Source: Chaenocephalus aceratus
Taxonomy: Eukaryota; Chordata; Actinopteri; Perciformes; Channichthyidae
DNA: 64,000 bases
NCBI GenBank assembly: GCA_023974075.1
Contig: CM043800.1
Coordinates: 34,194,959-34,258,958 of the forward strand
Direction: 5' to 3'
Position 1 is the first letter of the stretch. Every line of letters begins with the position of its first letter. The translations under genes were made by a program, and so were the position numbers. Below, in pieces: positions 1 to 12,417 of this stretch. The notes under the pieces were generated by a model. The model saw only the letters and a list, made by a program, of their open reading frames with translations, was not told the DNA's origin and made no database searches.

Positions 1-164
1 AGAGAAGCCATGAGCTGGAGGAACGTGGGCCATCTATTGAGATAGAAGATGAGCCATTATTCACAACACTGCCCCTCTAAAGACTTCGATAAGATGAAGC
101 CTATTATCATTGTTATTGATTGCTTGGGACAGTGTGTACCACTGGGAGGCATTCATACTTCTTT

Positions 165-690
165 ACATTACATTACATTACATTGCATTTAGCTGACGCT
201 TTTATCCAAAGCGACTTACAATAAGTGCATTCGACCAGGAAGACACAACCTTGAAGAAAACAGAATCATATAAGTACATCAGGTTTCATTGAGCCAAGCA
301 TTTCAAGTGCTACTCAACTGGCTTAGATAAGCCAGTCCTTTGTTAGTATATAAGTGCTCTGTTAGCAGTTCTGTGTTAGTAATTCTATCGCTCGAGGTGG
401 AGTCGAAAGAGATGAGTTTTCAGTCTCCCCCGGAAGATGTGTAAGCTTTCTGCTGTCCTGATGTCAATGGGGAGCTCATTCCACCATTTTGGAGCCAGGA
501 TAGCAAACCCACATGTTTTTGCTGATGGGAACTTGGGTCCCCCTCGCAGCGAGGGTGCAGCGAGTCGTTTGGCTGATGCAGAGCGTAGAGCACGCGCTGG
601 GGTGTACAGTTTAACCATGTTATTTATTCTTAAAAGATCTGCTGCCACTGAAAACGTGTATTCAGTCACGTCTCGAACTCTTGAAGCCTC
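165..690 (-). mobile_element. L2-like LINE 3' end, minus strand
   Basis: On the minus strand the sequence from about 669 down to 385 encodes the C-terminal tail typical of L2-type reverse transcriptases (motifs APKWWNELP and FRGRLKTHLF, then a stop). It is followed by an untranslated tail that ends at about 165-195 in short TTACA-type tandem repeats (read on the plus strand). A 26-bp block at 195-220 in the tail recurs exactly in the SINE at 54327-54352. The copy is heavily 5'-truncated, as is usual for LINEs, and cannot be active. The L2 assignment is from family knowledge; a related CR1/Rex-type clade is possible. Confidence 0.75.
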
Positions 691-711
691 AGCGAACAGG
701 AAATGTCTTGC

Positions 712-790
712 TTCATACAGCGACCTTGGGTCCCTTGAAAGGCGCTATATAAATATCATTTATTATTATTATTATATTATTATTCATTAA
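712..790 (+). mobile_element. LINE 3' tail fragment, plus strand
   Basis: The sequence GGCGCTATATAAATATCATT followed by a run of ATT repeats looks like the terminal tail of a plus-strand fish LINE. It ends only about 37 bp before the splice acceptor of the first visible exon. No coding part remains. Confidence 0.5.
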
Positions 791-827
791 TGCGTGATCG
801 TTCCCCCTCATTTCCCGCTGGTTTTAG

Positions 828-973
828 ATATGGGAGAGCTGTTACTGACAAGGGCCGGGTTCACCAGCTACCTGGGGGTTTCTACGGAGCTGAAGGTGCG
901 ACTCGGGGACGAAGTGGTGTTGAAGTGCTCAGCCGGATCATCAGAGGAACCCACCTACTACTGGAGTAAAGAC
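828..973 (+). CDS. Ig-superfamily membrane protein, Ig domain first half (exon)
   Basis: First visible coding exon of a plus-strand gene whose last four coding exons are 828-973, 2986-3130, 4805-4949 and 6820-6907; the 5' exons lie before the window. The acceptor is a pyrimidine-rich stretch ending TTTTAG at 827 and the donor is GAC|GTGAG at 973/974 (phase 0). It encodes the first half of an Ig domain, with the B-strand cysteine in VVLKCSAG and the C-strand tryptophan in YYWSKD. Joined to the next exons it gives one membrane-proximal Ig domain, a short stalk, one transmembrane helix and a cytoplasmic tail of about 40 residues, so a type I surface adhesion or receptor protein. The domain recalls the membrane-proximal Ig domains of the MCAM/BCAM/ALCAM group, but I cannot name the gene. 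Confidence 0.85.
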
Positions 974-2985
974 GTGAGAAAGACTCAATTTTCCTCCAGT
1001 GTCCTCATTATGCCTTTGGAAGCTTTTCCTGCTCTCTCTGGCTCCCTCCCTCCACTTTTCGATGTGACCTCTTTATTTTCTTTGCTGTCTTGTTCCAGTC
1101 TTTCTGGGCCCCTATTTCTCTCTTGGCTTCCCTCACGGCACTCTCTCCTCCTCCAACACGGTTTCTCTCCGTGAGTTTGTCAGGCCACTAGTTTCTCACT
1201 CCCATCCCCTCCTCACAAGCAGTGCCCTGTATTTAAGTGACCGTTTGGCTTAGGCCACCACTCGCTGGGGATTGCAGCTTGCCCACTTACAGAGGATTAA
1301 TAGTTTAATGAGGTCTAGACAAGAGCCAGTCAACCTGAAAACAATTATGCAGATAGATTTCTAATGATTTTTTTTGCGTGTTTGGTTAACCAGTATTGAA
1401 TTATTCACTGGGCTCTTCACTAAGCTAAGGAACTCTTGCACGAGGGAAATTAACACGTCTCCGTATAAAATGCCAAAGTGACAAAAGGCATGTAGACGAA
1501 GAATAAGTTGATGAGCCGGGAGATACAACCGTGCCCGTGTGGTGAGAACATGGTATATGCTTTTTTCAAGGTGTCATCAACATTAACAACAGCTGCCAGC
1601 AGCAAGTCAGGGAAGTAATGAAGCGACGCACCGTGAAGATATCTCGGATCAGGCAGACTTAATTGCCAAGTTTTCCCTTTTGTTATTATTTTGATAAGCC
1701 GGCTCAAGGTTAATATGCTTGTTAAAGAGTCACTGTAAATCCAGGTTTTAAAATGGGCTTACACGTCCAAATCCAATTCAGTGGATATGTTATACTGCTA
1801 ATACTGCGTGTCCTTCGATCATATGCAGTGCTTCAGGTTCTGGTTCCTTATTAGATACAGCTCTGTCACATATGCATTACTGGCAGGCCGGTCTTTAATG
1901 ATTCACCTATCAAATTATTCTTAAATAATTTCAGAAGAGGTTTGGTAGAGAGGTGTGACGCAAGGAGATGACAACATGAGATTACATTGGTTGTGTCTAT
2001 TTACTGTGCGTATGACAGGACTAGATACGGGGAAGAAAGTGGCATCCGGATGGCCTACTTTGACAGACAGCTTGCTTGGTGGGGGCACATTGGCCCCGGT
2101 GATGACAGCAGGACAGAGGCAGAAACGGGCCACTGCTTAGGCAGCCAGTGGATTAGCATACAAAATGCTGCCTTGGCCAGACCTGGCCTTTATGGGAATC
2201 CTCTTAATTCAGATCCATTCAAATTGAAATGCACTTTCTTGGCAGCAGCTGCAGCTCCCAGGAGCCAAATCATTTGCATGGTGTAATGTCTTTTTTTTTT
2301 TACCTCATCCTCCATGTACGTTTGTTTTCCAATCCTTGTGTTTGGCCTATTATTTGTTTCCTCCCATGTCGGGCTCTATCTCATAATAGTGCTGCTATTT
2401 TTGTGTCAACAATTCGTCCCGCTCCCTCGCCATCTCATTACGTGTTGCGTTAACAGTCTGTGGTTGCGGCATTATTCTTTGCCAATGATGGTGTTATCTG
2501 GGTTATCGACTTGTGTTGACGTGTGTTCATCCGTTTGGATTACAGCTCAGGTAAATACTCTTCATTTGGGACTTTGGGGACTGTTCTCTCAGGGCAGTGC
2601 TACTGCTTTCTCTCTTTACCCCACCGCCATTTAAATCTTTCTGTTTCTCCCTTTCCTATTTTATTTTGTTCTCTTTTTCGCCCCTCTTTTTACTCATATA
2701 GAAAGTCAGTCAAAATAACACTTTATTCCCCTTTTCTTTCTCTTACTCTCTCCCTCATGTCTGACAGCTTCTCTTTTTCTTTCTGTCTCTCTGTCTCTTA
2801 GCCAACAACCTTCATTTATTCTCAAATCTTCTTGCGCTTTCAGCTCAGCACAATTTAAATTGTCCACGAGTGTGTTGATTCCCTTAGAGCTGCAAAAAAT
2901 CCAGCCAATTGTTCTACTTCCTGACCTCCTTTCTGTTTGTTTCACTCTCCTCACGCTCTCTTGTATGTCTCCATCTTTCTCTCAG
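974..2985 (+). other. Intron within the Ig-domain coding region
   Basis: A 2,012-bp intron, GT at 974 and AG at 2984-2985. It is AT-rich and pyrimidine-rich near its 3' end (2640-2800 and 2930-2985). I see no repeat family or coding exon that I can support; the short open frames here have no family features. Confidence 0.7.
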
Positions 2986-3130
2986 GGTGACGACTGGATC
3001 CTGCCATCCTCCACGCTGACGCTGAGGAAGATGACAGCGGCCGATGAAGGGCAGTACACCTGCGTAGCCAAGCATCCCTCTGTGGAGACACTCAGCAAGA
3101 AACGCACCATCAGCATCGCCGTGCTTCCTG
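2986..3130 (+). CDS. Ig-superfamily membrane protein, Ig domain second half (exon)
   Basis: The acceptor TTTCTCTCAG ends at 2985 and the donor G|GTGAGA is at 3130/3131 (phase 1). It encodes the E-F-G part of the Ig domain: STLTLRKM, then the signature DEGQYTCVA with the F-strand cysteine that would pair with the cysteine of the previous exon, then a G strand ending ISIAVLP. The D-x-G-x-Y-x-C motif makes the family call firm. The intron inside the Ig domain lies at phase 0, between the C and D/E regions, and the exon leaves the domain at phase 1, the usual boundary phase for extracellular modules. CVAKHPSV resembles the corresponding stretch of MCAM-like proteins, a weak hint only. Confidence 0.9.
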
Positions 3131-4804
3131 GTGAGATAACACTCTGTTGTCCTCGATACTGACTGTTGTAGACTTGAGCGGTCGTTTCTGCTTCCTCTTT
3201 GGAAAAACCTATTTAGCCTTTCTTTGTAACTCTCTGGAAATGCAACTGTCTACATCCTCATAGCACAAACAACATAACACATTGTGTTCTTGTTTCTTTT
3301 CAATCAGCCACTTGAATGTGACCTGACAGTTAAGGTATCTGAGTGCATTCACGTCATCCAGAACAAAAGCAGAAGTGTGAAAGCCTTATTGCGGAAGAAG
3401 TAATGCAGGAATGAGGTTTCATTTATCTGAATAAATGAAAATAACACAGAACAAGACTGTCTGATGCTGTGATAAAGACAGGGGAAGGCATTTAATGAAA
3501 ACTCCTCACAGAAAAAAGGAGACAAAGAAAGGAAATCTCCTCTAAAATGAAAAATAGGTACGATGATTGCAGAGAACATCAGTCCATTTAAAAATATATA
3601 GATACTTCAGAGGACAGGGGGATGATTATTAAATAAAAGGAAGCAATTACTTGACCTGACCTTTTGATTTATTTTTCTTTTGAAACCGAAGTGGGTACAT
3701 GGCAGAGAGACTTAGTGTTTAGTTAAAAATACTTATGCCATTTGGAAGTGACATTTGAGAGCATGCGATAGCCTGCTTCTGTATTATTACTATTTCTGAG
3801 TTTTCTGAGACGAAGTATAAAGTACATTATAATCCATGAAAATAAGATGTTGGTAGAGACTTTTATTAAGAAGTCCTGCTGTGAGCGTTTGAAGCTGGAT
3901 GTCTATGAAGTTTTCTTTGTGTGAATCTGCATGACTGACAAGCATAATTATCATCAAACAGGAATATAGCATTCAAGTGGAGAGCTAATTTCATTACAAC
4001 ATTATTGCTAATCCAATTTATGGCCCTTCATCTGTCTTCATCATCTGTATCAGTGACCTGTGAGATGACTGCACTGTGTTAATGCACTGCTTTTTGTACA
4101 CCCTGTTCGGGCCGCCCACTAGGATTCATAAGCCTTGTGATTTCAATTGTTGAAATGATGCAACCTCTAAAAAAGCAATTACGCCAATACATGTTTTTTT
4201 TCCTAGAGTAGAGCTATCTTATTACTTCTGCAATTGACTCATCAGTCACTGCGCTACATTGCGTCTCCAGTGTCTCCTCTGAAGCACATATAGTAATTAA
4301 AAAGCTAATAATTTCTATATGCTGGAATAATGTTTGCTTATGCAAATGTTGCTGCTGTTGCTTTGAAGTTGTACTACAATAGCTGTTCAAACCAAAGCAA
4401 ACATTCCTGTTGCCAGGAAATCCTCTTAACATACGGAACGGCTGTATATGTGAAAAAGCAAAGCATGTGTTTTGCCGCCTCAAATCCTCATAGCCATAAT
4501 TCTACAATATTGACTTAGTCCTGTGCTCTAACACAGAACACAAGGTCAACAAATGTTTTGTATCATTTGTGAATGGAAGCACAGAAAGGGCATAACCAGA
4601 CAATATTGTTTTACATTTTGAGAAGCAGACTTGTTAAAGGTCAGTGCTTTGTACAGCAGCAAGGCCGCCTGCACTCTTTTCTTCCACAAACAAACAGGAG
4701 TTTGTCTTCAGAAGCTGCGCCTGGAGGAAGGAAGCTTGTAGTTGCTGATTTCAGAGTCTGTGTGATGCATGTTTTCCTTCATGTCTGACTGATCTGTCCC
4801 ACAG
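3131..4804 (+). other. Intron between Ig domain and transmembrane exon
   Basis: A 1,674-bp intron (GT at 3131, AG at 4803-4804). It is AT-rich and non-repetitive by eye. No coding exon, transposon end or simple repeat of note was seen. Confidence 0.7.
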
Positions 4805-4949
4805 AGGATGCCCGCTGGTATGAGTCTAGTGACGGGCAGCTCATCTTGATGATCTCGGCAGCGGCTGCCGCTCTCTTGGTGTTCCTGCTCTCCATGAGTG
4901 TGTTCCTGTGCCGCAGGGCCAAGCAGGCCAAGACCAGCAAGGGACCAAT
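4805..4949 (+). CDS. Ig-superfamily membrane protein, stalk and transmembrane exon
   Basis: The acceptor CCCACAG ends at 4804 and the donor AAT|GTAAGA is at 4949/4950 (phase 2). The first two bases complete a Glu codon with the last base of the previous exon. The exon encodes a stalk of about 10 residues (DARWYESSDG), a hydrophobic helix of about 22 residues (LILMISAAAAALLVFLLSMS, continuing VFLC), and a basic stop-transfer stretch (RRAKQAKTSKG). This fixes the topology as type I, with the Ig domain outside. The donor is followed 11 bases later by the 357-bp (GT)n tract at 4961-5317. Confidence 0.9.
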
Positions 4950-4956
4950 GTAAGAA

Positions 4957-5318
<362 letters not shown>

Positions 5319-5859
5319 GGTTCCTCTTTCCTCATGTCACAAGCTGGCTCAGGGAAAGTCACAATGAGGGAGTCCGCCCTAGGTTATTCTTAAACCAACA
5401 TCATTTATCATGCATTACTCAAATGGACAATGGAGTGTGTAGATCAGCATGAACGCGCGCTGGGTGTTGAAGGTGCAAAACCAAATACAATGAAAGGGTG
5501 GATACCAGCGGTAGGAAGGTAGAGTCATAATGTGACCTTGTTTATTTTGACTTTCAGTTAACTGCAGCTGCCCGAACAATATACAGTTGCATGCTGTATG
5601 CTGTCGGACATTCCAGTATATATGGCATACTGCATTTGACATACTATTTATTTGAACGTACTTAATCTTTTCCTGACATACTAAATAGTTTGGTCGTCCG
5701 GATGTTGGAACACACAATGTCTGAAAAAACGTTAACGCAATGGGGCATTTTTTCAGGCCGAGAGACAGACGAGCTTAATCAGGCCGACGTCCCTTCATTG
5801 CCAGCCAACTGCTGAGGTTGGCCATATTCAGAATCTGATGGATAACGTGCCTCTGAATA

Positions 5860-5864
<5 letters not shown>

Positions 5865-5900
<36 letters not shown>
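5865..5900. repeat. (GT)n microsatellite
   Basis: A 36-bp pure GT tract in the same intron as the 357-bp array. Confidence 0.95.
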
Positions 5901-5903
<3 letters not shown>

Positions 5904-6819
5904 CCGGTGTGATTGTCTGATTCCTTTACTGCACTTTATCCACACTCACTTTCCTATTTTCCCTAACTCAGCCCCAGTCTCTCCTCCCGCAGTTTGACTT
6001 TATATTACGGATATGGTTATTGCTGCAATATTTCATTCTGTCTCATCGGATAGAACCAAGGCCATTTCAGTTACGGGGTGTGTGTTTTTGGCACGCATGC
6101 ATTTTAGTGTTTACTTCACATTGTGTGTGTGTGTGTGTGTTTCCAAGTGTGAACCTTCCCACAAATGTGCCGTCTAGTGCCTGTGTGCTTTTATGTGTTT
6201 TTTAAAGGTGTTATCCATATTGAATATTAAAGTCTATCTCGGCAGGTGTGACCTACTTGACCCTGTCCTTGATCCCTTTTACGCTTCTTGATCTCATGTG
6301 GGTTTCCATCCACTTTCTCTCTGTGAAAAGCTAATAAGACCAGCTTTTTATTCTGTGATAGTATTTCAAGTATATATGAAGGTGTCGGCAATGACTAAAA
6401 CTGTAGCAGGAGTCCTATTAAACCCATAGCTGACAGTATGTTAATGTGCACCATGACCCAATGCAGTATTGCTTATTAGCTTATTTCCATATGGGCTGAA
6501 TAAAATAAGATCCCTTTCAAATGGCATCATTTCCATAAGAGCCTGCTTCATACATGATTTCTGCGTCTTTGTAATGCCGCAGAAGAGAAGTTCAATCCTT
6601 GAAAGTGGGGCTAGGCGTGAGCCGCCATGTGTATAAAAGCATGGTTGTTAGAAAAAAACAGAGAACCAAAGAGAGAAAAATTACTTTCACATCAACAGCC
6701 ATGATGTGGCCCCATCGCTCGCTTCTAGTCTATAATTTCCTCACTTATACTTTTCTAGTGCCTACTGGGAGGTCGATATACTGATAATAACGCTCCTCTG
6801 TCTTTCTTTCTCTTGCCAG

Positions 6820-6907
6820 TGATGACCGGTCTCAGAAGAAACCCATCTACAAAACCAGTGTGGAGTCCCTGACCTCCACCTGTGCAGACAAACAACCTCT
6901 GGTTTGA
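6820..6907 (+). CDS. Ig-superfamily membrane protein, last coding exon (cytoplasmic tail)
   Basis: The acceptor is TCTTGCCAG at 6819; the single base T completes an Ile codon and the frame then reads DDRSQKKPIYKTSVESL to the stop TGA at 6905-6907. The tail is short (about 40 residues with the preceding exon), rich in Ser/Thr/Lys, and has one Tyr in a PIYKTSV context that could be a phosphorylation site (inference). It ends CADKQPLV. No kinase, ITIM or ITAM motif is present, so signalling through a known module is not indicated. The 3' UTR must follow, but I did not find a clear AATAAA before the Tc1 element at 8040. Confidence 0.88.
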
Positions 6908-8039
6908 CTGCACAGGCAGGTGGAAGGATGAGGAGGGAGGAGGAAGATGGAGTGAGTTGCCGGAAAATGAGGCATGGGATTGAGGGAATATTTTAAGAGC
7001 GAGGAGATAGTGTAGGACTCTGGATGGTCACATTGGGGGAGGAGAGAAGTGAAGCAAAGAGCGAAGCTGGGTGTGAAAAAAGGGAAATTAGTGCTTTAGA
7101 AGCTGCTTTGCTTGTGTGTGTCGGCAGCAGTTATGCATCTTGAACTGAATGGTGGGCAATTTTCCTTTCATTTATTCTGTAGCATGGAAAATGGTGAGCT
7201 ACATTCTCAGTAAAACGATAGGAGATTAATCTTGTGTACTAAGAAATGGTTTAGACTCCACATGCAATTCTCCCCTTTTCTTTTCTTAACATAATTGCTG
7301 AGCTGTGAATGAGTAATTTGGGTGATGGGACAAGGTTTTTTTTTGTTGTTGATGTGTTTCCTTTTCAACCTGTTTTTCCAAAGCAGAATCAGCTCAAAGC
7401 ATCTGTGAGAACGTTATTATAATCCATTTTCCGTGACAGCCCTCAAGCACAACACACTCTACTATTTAATGTACTGCACTTTGGATTTCTTTGATATTAA
7501 ATGGCTTTCAGAAAATATTATTTGCTGCCCTTCTGTGTGCAATTGATTGTGTTCCTTTTTGAAGATACAAAAGAGGTAGGGGGTATTGACAGTTCGGTGA
7601 AAGCTGCATGCATGCTCGTCCAGGCACACATCTTCTCCATCCAATGCCATCTTCTTGCATCAGCTTGTTTACCAACCTTCCCTTTCAGTCCGCAAGACCT
7701 TACTCTGAAGCGTTGACCTTTGTTCAAAGTATCGTGCCTGTCCATGCTTGTGTGTCTCCCCAAACGCCTGCAGGCACAGAGCCATTCTCAGACAGTTCAG
7801 CTCACAAGATGAACCAAAAAGCCCACACTAACAGTGAGAATAATAGTTAAGTCAGGTAACCTTGAATCTCTGCCCATCGTATTATAAGAGTCGGCCTGGT
7901 GAGCCAATGTTCGACAATTTGAAAACTACACAAACATAACAGAAAACAAATAATAGACAATGCAGAAAGAGGCAGAAAACACATTCTGCTTATGTGAAGC
8001 CTCCACAAATCCCAATATTATAAAGAACAAGATATTATT
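6908..8039 (+). other. 3' UTR and intergenic DNA
   Basis: Follows the stop codon of the Ig-superfamily gene. The first part is purine-rich (6920-7060) and probably 3' UTR. No unambiguous polyadenylation signal, repeat or second gene could be supported. Confidence 0.5.
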
Positions 8040-8049
8040 ATAAAAAAAA

Positions 8050-8312
8050 TATATAAATGCAACACTTTTGTTTTTGCTCCCATTTTTCATGAGATGAACT
8101 CAAAGATCTAAAACATTTTCTATATACACAAAATAACCATTTCTCTCAAATATTGTTCACAAATCTGAAAAAATCTGTGATAGTGAACACTTCTCCTTTG
8201 CAGAGATAATCCATCCCACCTCACAGGTGTGGCATATCAAGATGCTGATTAGACAGCATGATTATTGCACAGGTGTGCCTTAGGCTGGTCACAATAAAAG
8301 GCCACTCTAAAA
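8050..8312 (+). repeat. Tc1 element left inverted repeat
   Basis: Pairs with 9394-9655 on the opposite strand. The inner end reads GGCCACTCTAAAATG and the opposite arm reads CAGAGTGGCC. Small differences between the arms, including a gap near 8090/9613, show independent mutation since insertion. Confidence 0.9.
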
Positions 8313-8337
8313 TGTTCAGTTTTTATCACACAGCACA

Positions 8338-9344
8338 ATGACACAGATGTCGCAGGTTTTGAGGGAGCGTGCAATTGGCATGCTGACAGCAGGAATGTCC
8401 ACCAGAGCTGTTGCCCGTGAATTGAATGTTCATTTCTCTACCATAAGCCGTCTCCAAAGGCGTTTCAGAGAATTTGGCAGTACATCCAACCGGCCTCACA
8501 ACCGGAGACCACGTGTAACCACACCAGCCCAGGACCTCCACATCCAGCATGTTCACCTCCAAGATCGTCTGAGACCAGCCACTCGGACAGCTGCTGCAAC
8601 AATCGGTTTGCATAACCAAAGAATTTCTGCACAAACTGTCAGAAACCGTCTCAGGAAGCTCATCTGCATGCTCGTCGTCCTCATCGGGGTCTCGACCTGA
8701 CTCCGGTTCGTCATCGTAACCGACTTGAGTGGGCAAATGCTCACATTCGATGGCGTCTGGCACGTTGGAGAGGTGTTCTCTTCACGGATGAATCCCGGTT
8801 TTCACTGTTCAGGGCAGATGGCAGACAGCGTGTGTGGCGTCGTGTGGGTGAGCGGTTTTTCTGATGTCAATGTTGTGAATCGAGTGGCCCATGGTGGTGG
8901 TGGGGTCATGGTATGGGCAGGCGTATGTTATGGACGACGAACACAGGTGCATTTTATTGATGGCATTGTGAATGCACAGAGATACCGTGACGAGATCCTG
9001 AGGCCCATTGTTGTGCCATTCATCCACGACCATCACCTCATGTTGCAGCATGATAATGCACGGCCCCATGTTGCAAGGATCTGTACACAATTCCTGGAGG
9101 CTGAAAACATCCAAGTTCTTGCATGGCCAGCATACTCACCGGACATGTCACCCATGTTTGGGATGCTCTGGATCGGCGTATACGACAGCGTGTTCCAGTT
9201 CCTGCCAATATCCAGCAACTTGGCACAGCCATTGAAGAGGAGTGGACCAACATTCCACAGGCCACAATCAACAACCTGATCAACTCTATGCGAAGGAGAT
9301 GTGTTGCACTGCGTGAGGCAAACGGTGGTCACACCAGATACTGA
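8338..9344 (+). pseudogene. Tc1-type transposase, three indels, catalytic Glu lost
   Basis: Starts at ATG 8338 with helix-turn-helix DNA-binding motifs (RAVARELNVHFSTISRLQRR), followed by the DDE nuclease domain. The first catalytic Asp is in LFTDESRFS (codon 8787-8789) and the second in QHDNARPH (codon 9052-9054). The third acidic residue, a Glu expected just before HVWDAL, is missing: about 7 bases are deleted at 9153-9157. Two 1-base indels also break the frame, a loss near 8660 and an extra T near 8858-8862. The frame ends at TGA 9342-9344. Allowing for the indels the protein would be about 337 residues, normal for Tc1. It cannot encode an active enzyme. Confidence 0.92.
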
Positions 9345-9393
9345 CTGGTTTTCAGACCCCCCCAGACCCCCCCAATAAAGCAAAGCTGCACGT

Positions 9394-9655
9394 TTCAGAG
9401 TGGCCTTTTATTGTGGCCAGCCTAAGGCACACCTGTGCAATAATCATGCTGTCTAATCAGCATCTTGATATGCCACACCTGTGAGGTGGGATGGATTATC
9501 TCGGCAAAGGAGAAGTGCTCACTGTCACAGATTATTTCAGATTTGTGAACAATATTTGAGAGAAATGGTTATTTTGTGTATATAGAAAATGTTTTATATC
9601 TTTGAGTTCATCTCAAAATGGGAGCAAAAACAAAAGTGTTGCATTTATATTTTTG
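9394..9655 (-). repeat. Tc1 element right inverted repeat
   Basis: Reverse complement of 8050-8312 with few differences. Just before it a C-rich stretch (9357-9373) contains a short tandem duplication of AGACCCCCCC. Confidence 0.9.
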
Positions 9656-9658
9656 TGG

Positions 9659-12417
9659 TGTGTGAGTGTGTGCTTGTGTTTGTGGGAGGGATATTGGATT
9701 ATACACCTGCATTGACTGCTGAGCAATAGTTATGTTAAATGTCATTGTGAACAAAACAAAAATGGATTGAAACCGGGATACAAGTCAAATACATCTGGAC
9801 AAGCAGTTACAAAACAGCAGATAAATAGTCTATTAGGAGTTTTATGTTACATTTTATAGAGGAATAGCGTTAAATCAGGTGGGACAAAACCTTCCATTAT
9901 TTGGTAACTCAGAATCTAATCAAACTTTGACCTCTGCAAGTGGTACACTTGGGGGGCTTAAGAGCTGAAGATTGACAATATGCGTTAGAATGAATCTGTG
10001 ATTTCTCTTTAAAGTTGGTATTAAACTTCTAGGTAATATTCCCTTTAATAAGAACTAGATTTAGTCTAATCTGATTTCCCCCAAATTAACCATCATAGTC
10101 TACAACTTCATCTTTTTAATTTTCTCCTCTGTTGCTTTATAACCCCAGCGCGATGCCATGGCACCATCGCTTATTTCAGTAACCGTGCAGAGAATTTCAT
10201 TACGCTTGTCTGTTGAAGTTATGTTGGGTTTTATGTGGTTTTATTATCGGTGTGTGGTTGACCACGGCGTCGTTAATAATGGTCGAACCAGCAGTTTAAC
10301 AATGACACTCCATTAACGGTTGCATGCGCCACGGAGCACACACAGCCAGGATAATGTTATTAACCTGATTATTTAAAGCCCCCGGTACAGCTCCTCTCTG
10401 CTGCAGACATTCTTTGTCGAGCATTTTACAGACTCCTGGTATTTCTCTACAAACTTCTGCTCACTTTATGTATTAAGTCAAGACCAGGAATAAAGAGACA
10501 ACAGATGGGGTGACTTTAAAAACAAAAAACTTTACGCTCTGCTGGAAAACACAATGTTGGAAATTTAAAATGCCTGCTTGTGGAATGCCAGCGAGCATCC
10601 TCTTGTTTTGGCCTTTGAGTCAATCATGAGTGAAAAGCCGGGTGCTCCCCAGTGGGCTTTGGTCCTAGGTCTTCAACCGGTTGGCCAGAAAAGACAAGAT
10701 TATGTATCAGGGATTTCACGCAGCGGAGATGTCCCTGAGGTATTAGGCTCTGGTTGGGAGGGAGAGAAGTGTAGTTTACAGAGACATTTTGACCTTGATA
10801 GTGCCTCATGGATAAACCGACGGACAACAGCTTAGGGCAAAGCGTGAGCTGTGAAGAGAATACATAGCAGCAGACATGTTGTGTCTGGGGCAGGAAGGGC
10901 CCTTACATGACAGGGATGCAAATATGTGACACCTATAGTGGCAGCTCCTCAGTGGTGACAGTTATTCAGGTGGGCCTGACAGCCCCCAGTACGCCGACCT
11001 ACAAGTATAGGTGAATTATACCAAACATGACAGTTCATTGACTAATGCAACAAAGTGCCAGGCATTTCTAATGCCATCGCCCAGTGCTGTTCTGGTCACG
11101 GTCACTTGGTTTTGTATGTGCAACCTGCATATGTTGTGTCAAATGGCTGGAAATGAAGGAGTGGAGTTCGCTGGAAAAGCAAGTGTTTTCCCCTCATTAC
11201 TTTCTGACAATGCCCCATCTGGTGCAGGGGAGCCGCTGCCACCGACTCCCTGCCAACCGGGGAACAAACACTCGCAGAGGGCCTGACAGGGAGAAATGGG
11301 TTGGGATTTAGGGAATGAGTTAACCAGATACTATCGACCCAAAACAAGGTTATAACTTAAAATAAATCATGACATGTAGAGAGCCTGAAGCTGAGACATA
11401 AAGATTTCACACACATCCATGGAAAAGAAGTCAGATGTAAGGCAAGAGTTCAAAGCAATTGTAGTCAAGGTTGGAAACATTAATATTAATTCTAATAGAC
11501 TGCTTTGATACATAACTGCCTGTCTGAATGTTGAACCAAAAGTGTCAGGATTCGTGTCAGATGAGAGAGAGAGCCCGAAACAGATTTGAGACCCATGACG
11601 TGATATTCATAATCTTACCTGAAGGCGGCGCCAAAGATGGTTGGAAAAAAGATCAAAGTTCCCTTCATGCCTCGCAGGCTACAAACCCATGGTATAGCAG
11701 TAGATTAGGAAGAGAGAAAAAAGAGATGCGGAATGAGAAACAATTTTCATAATGGAGAAGCAGCCTCTGACTGGAAAACACAATTATGGGCAAACTGTGG
11801 CCATGGGTAAAGTTAAAGAGCTTCTGTGGGACCTAATAAGCCCTGACTTTAGATGAGCAGAAACACTGGTTCGTCCAGAGCACAAGTTTATGTTGCGGGT
11901 CATTACTGTCCATCGTGAAGGGCGATTTAACGGAATACACTCAGGTCTGTTTCCTGCTCCTTGATGATTCCCGGGCACTCTTTGGAGACAGAGCCTCTTC
12001 TGCACCTTAATGTCCCCTAATCTTAAAGGATATTCTGATTTGGCAGTGAGTCAATATATAACCTTTCCTCCAGTTTTGATCAGCAAATAAAGTCATCAGA
12101 AAGTTATTGTTTGCCACCAGCCAACATGTGGAAAAGTGAATCCACATAGCATTACGCATGATGACTGACATTCAGATAAGCACACACACATATATGCTGA
12201 TTTATTTACATGATATTTTGGAAATTGACTTCAGAATACTTAATGACTGCATTATTGTCTCTTCAAACGACTAACATCTGATTCATTTTCGTCATCTTAA
12301 TCATTGTGCCACACATCCGTGGAGCTGAATTTGAAATACATTGGTTATTTGTGCCGGGAAATTAATGTTGGTTATCAATCACGTTTAGAGCGAATTGATT
12401 TCTATTAATTAGAAGAT
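9659..12417. other. Intergenic DNA upstream of the second gene
   Basis: No coding exon recognised. The part at 10150-10400 is of balanced composition, lacks simple repeats and has several ATTA/TTAAT homeodomain-type cores, and 12230-12417 just upstream of the promoter is similar; both could be conserved regulatory DNA (inference only). The rest is unremarkable. Confidence 0.45.

Larger units (their letters stand above)
8040..9658 (+). mobile_element. Tc1-like DNA transposon with long terminal inverted repeats
   Basis: About 1.6 kb, bounded by inverted repeats of roughly 255-260 bp (about 8050-8312 and 9394-9655), matching nearly base for base; for example AAATGCAACACTTTTGTTTT at 8055 and its complement before 9650. 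Between them is a single broken transposase gene in the plus direction. The outermost bases and the expected TA target duplication have decayed, so the ends are uncertain by up to 10 bp. It lies between the two genes of the window. The arm length and sequence are those of a Tc1 family common in fish. Confidence 0.92.
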
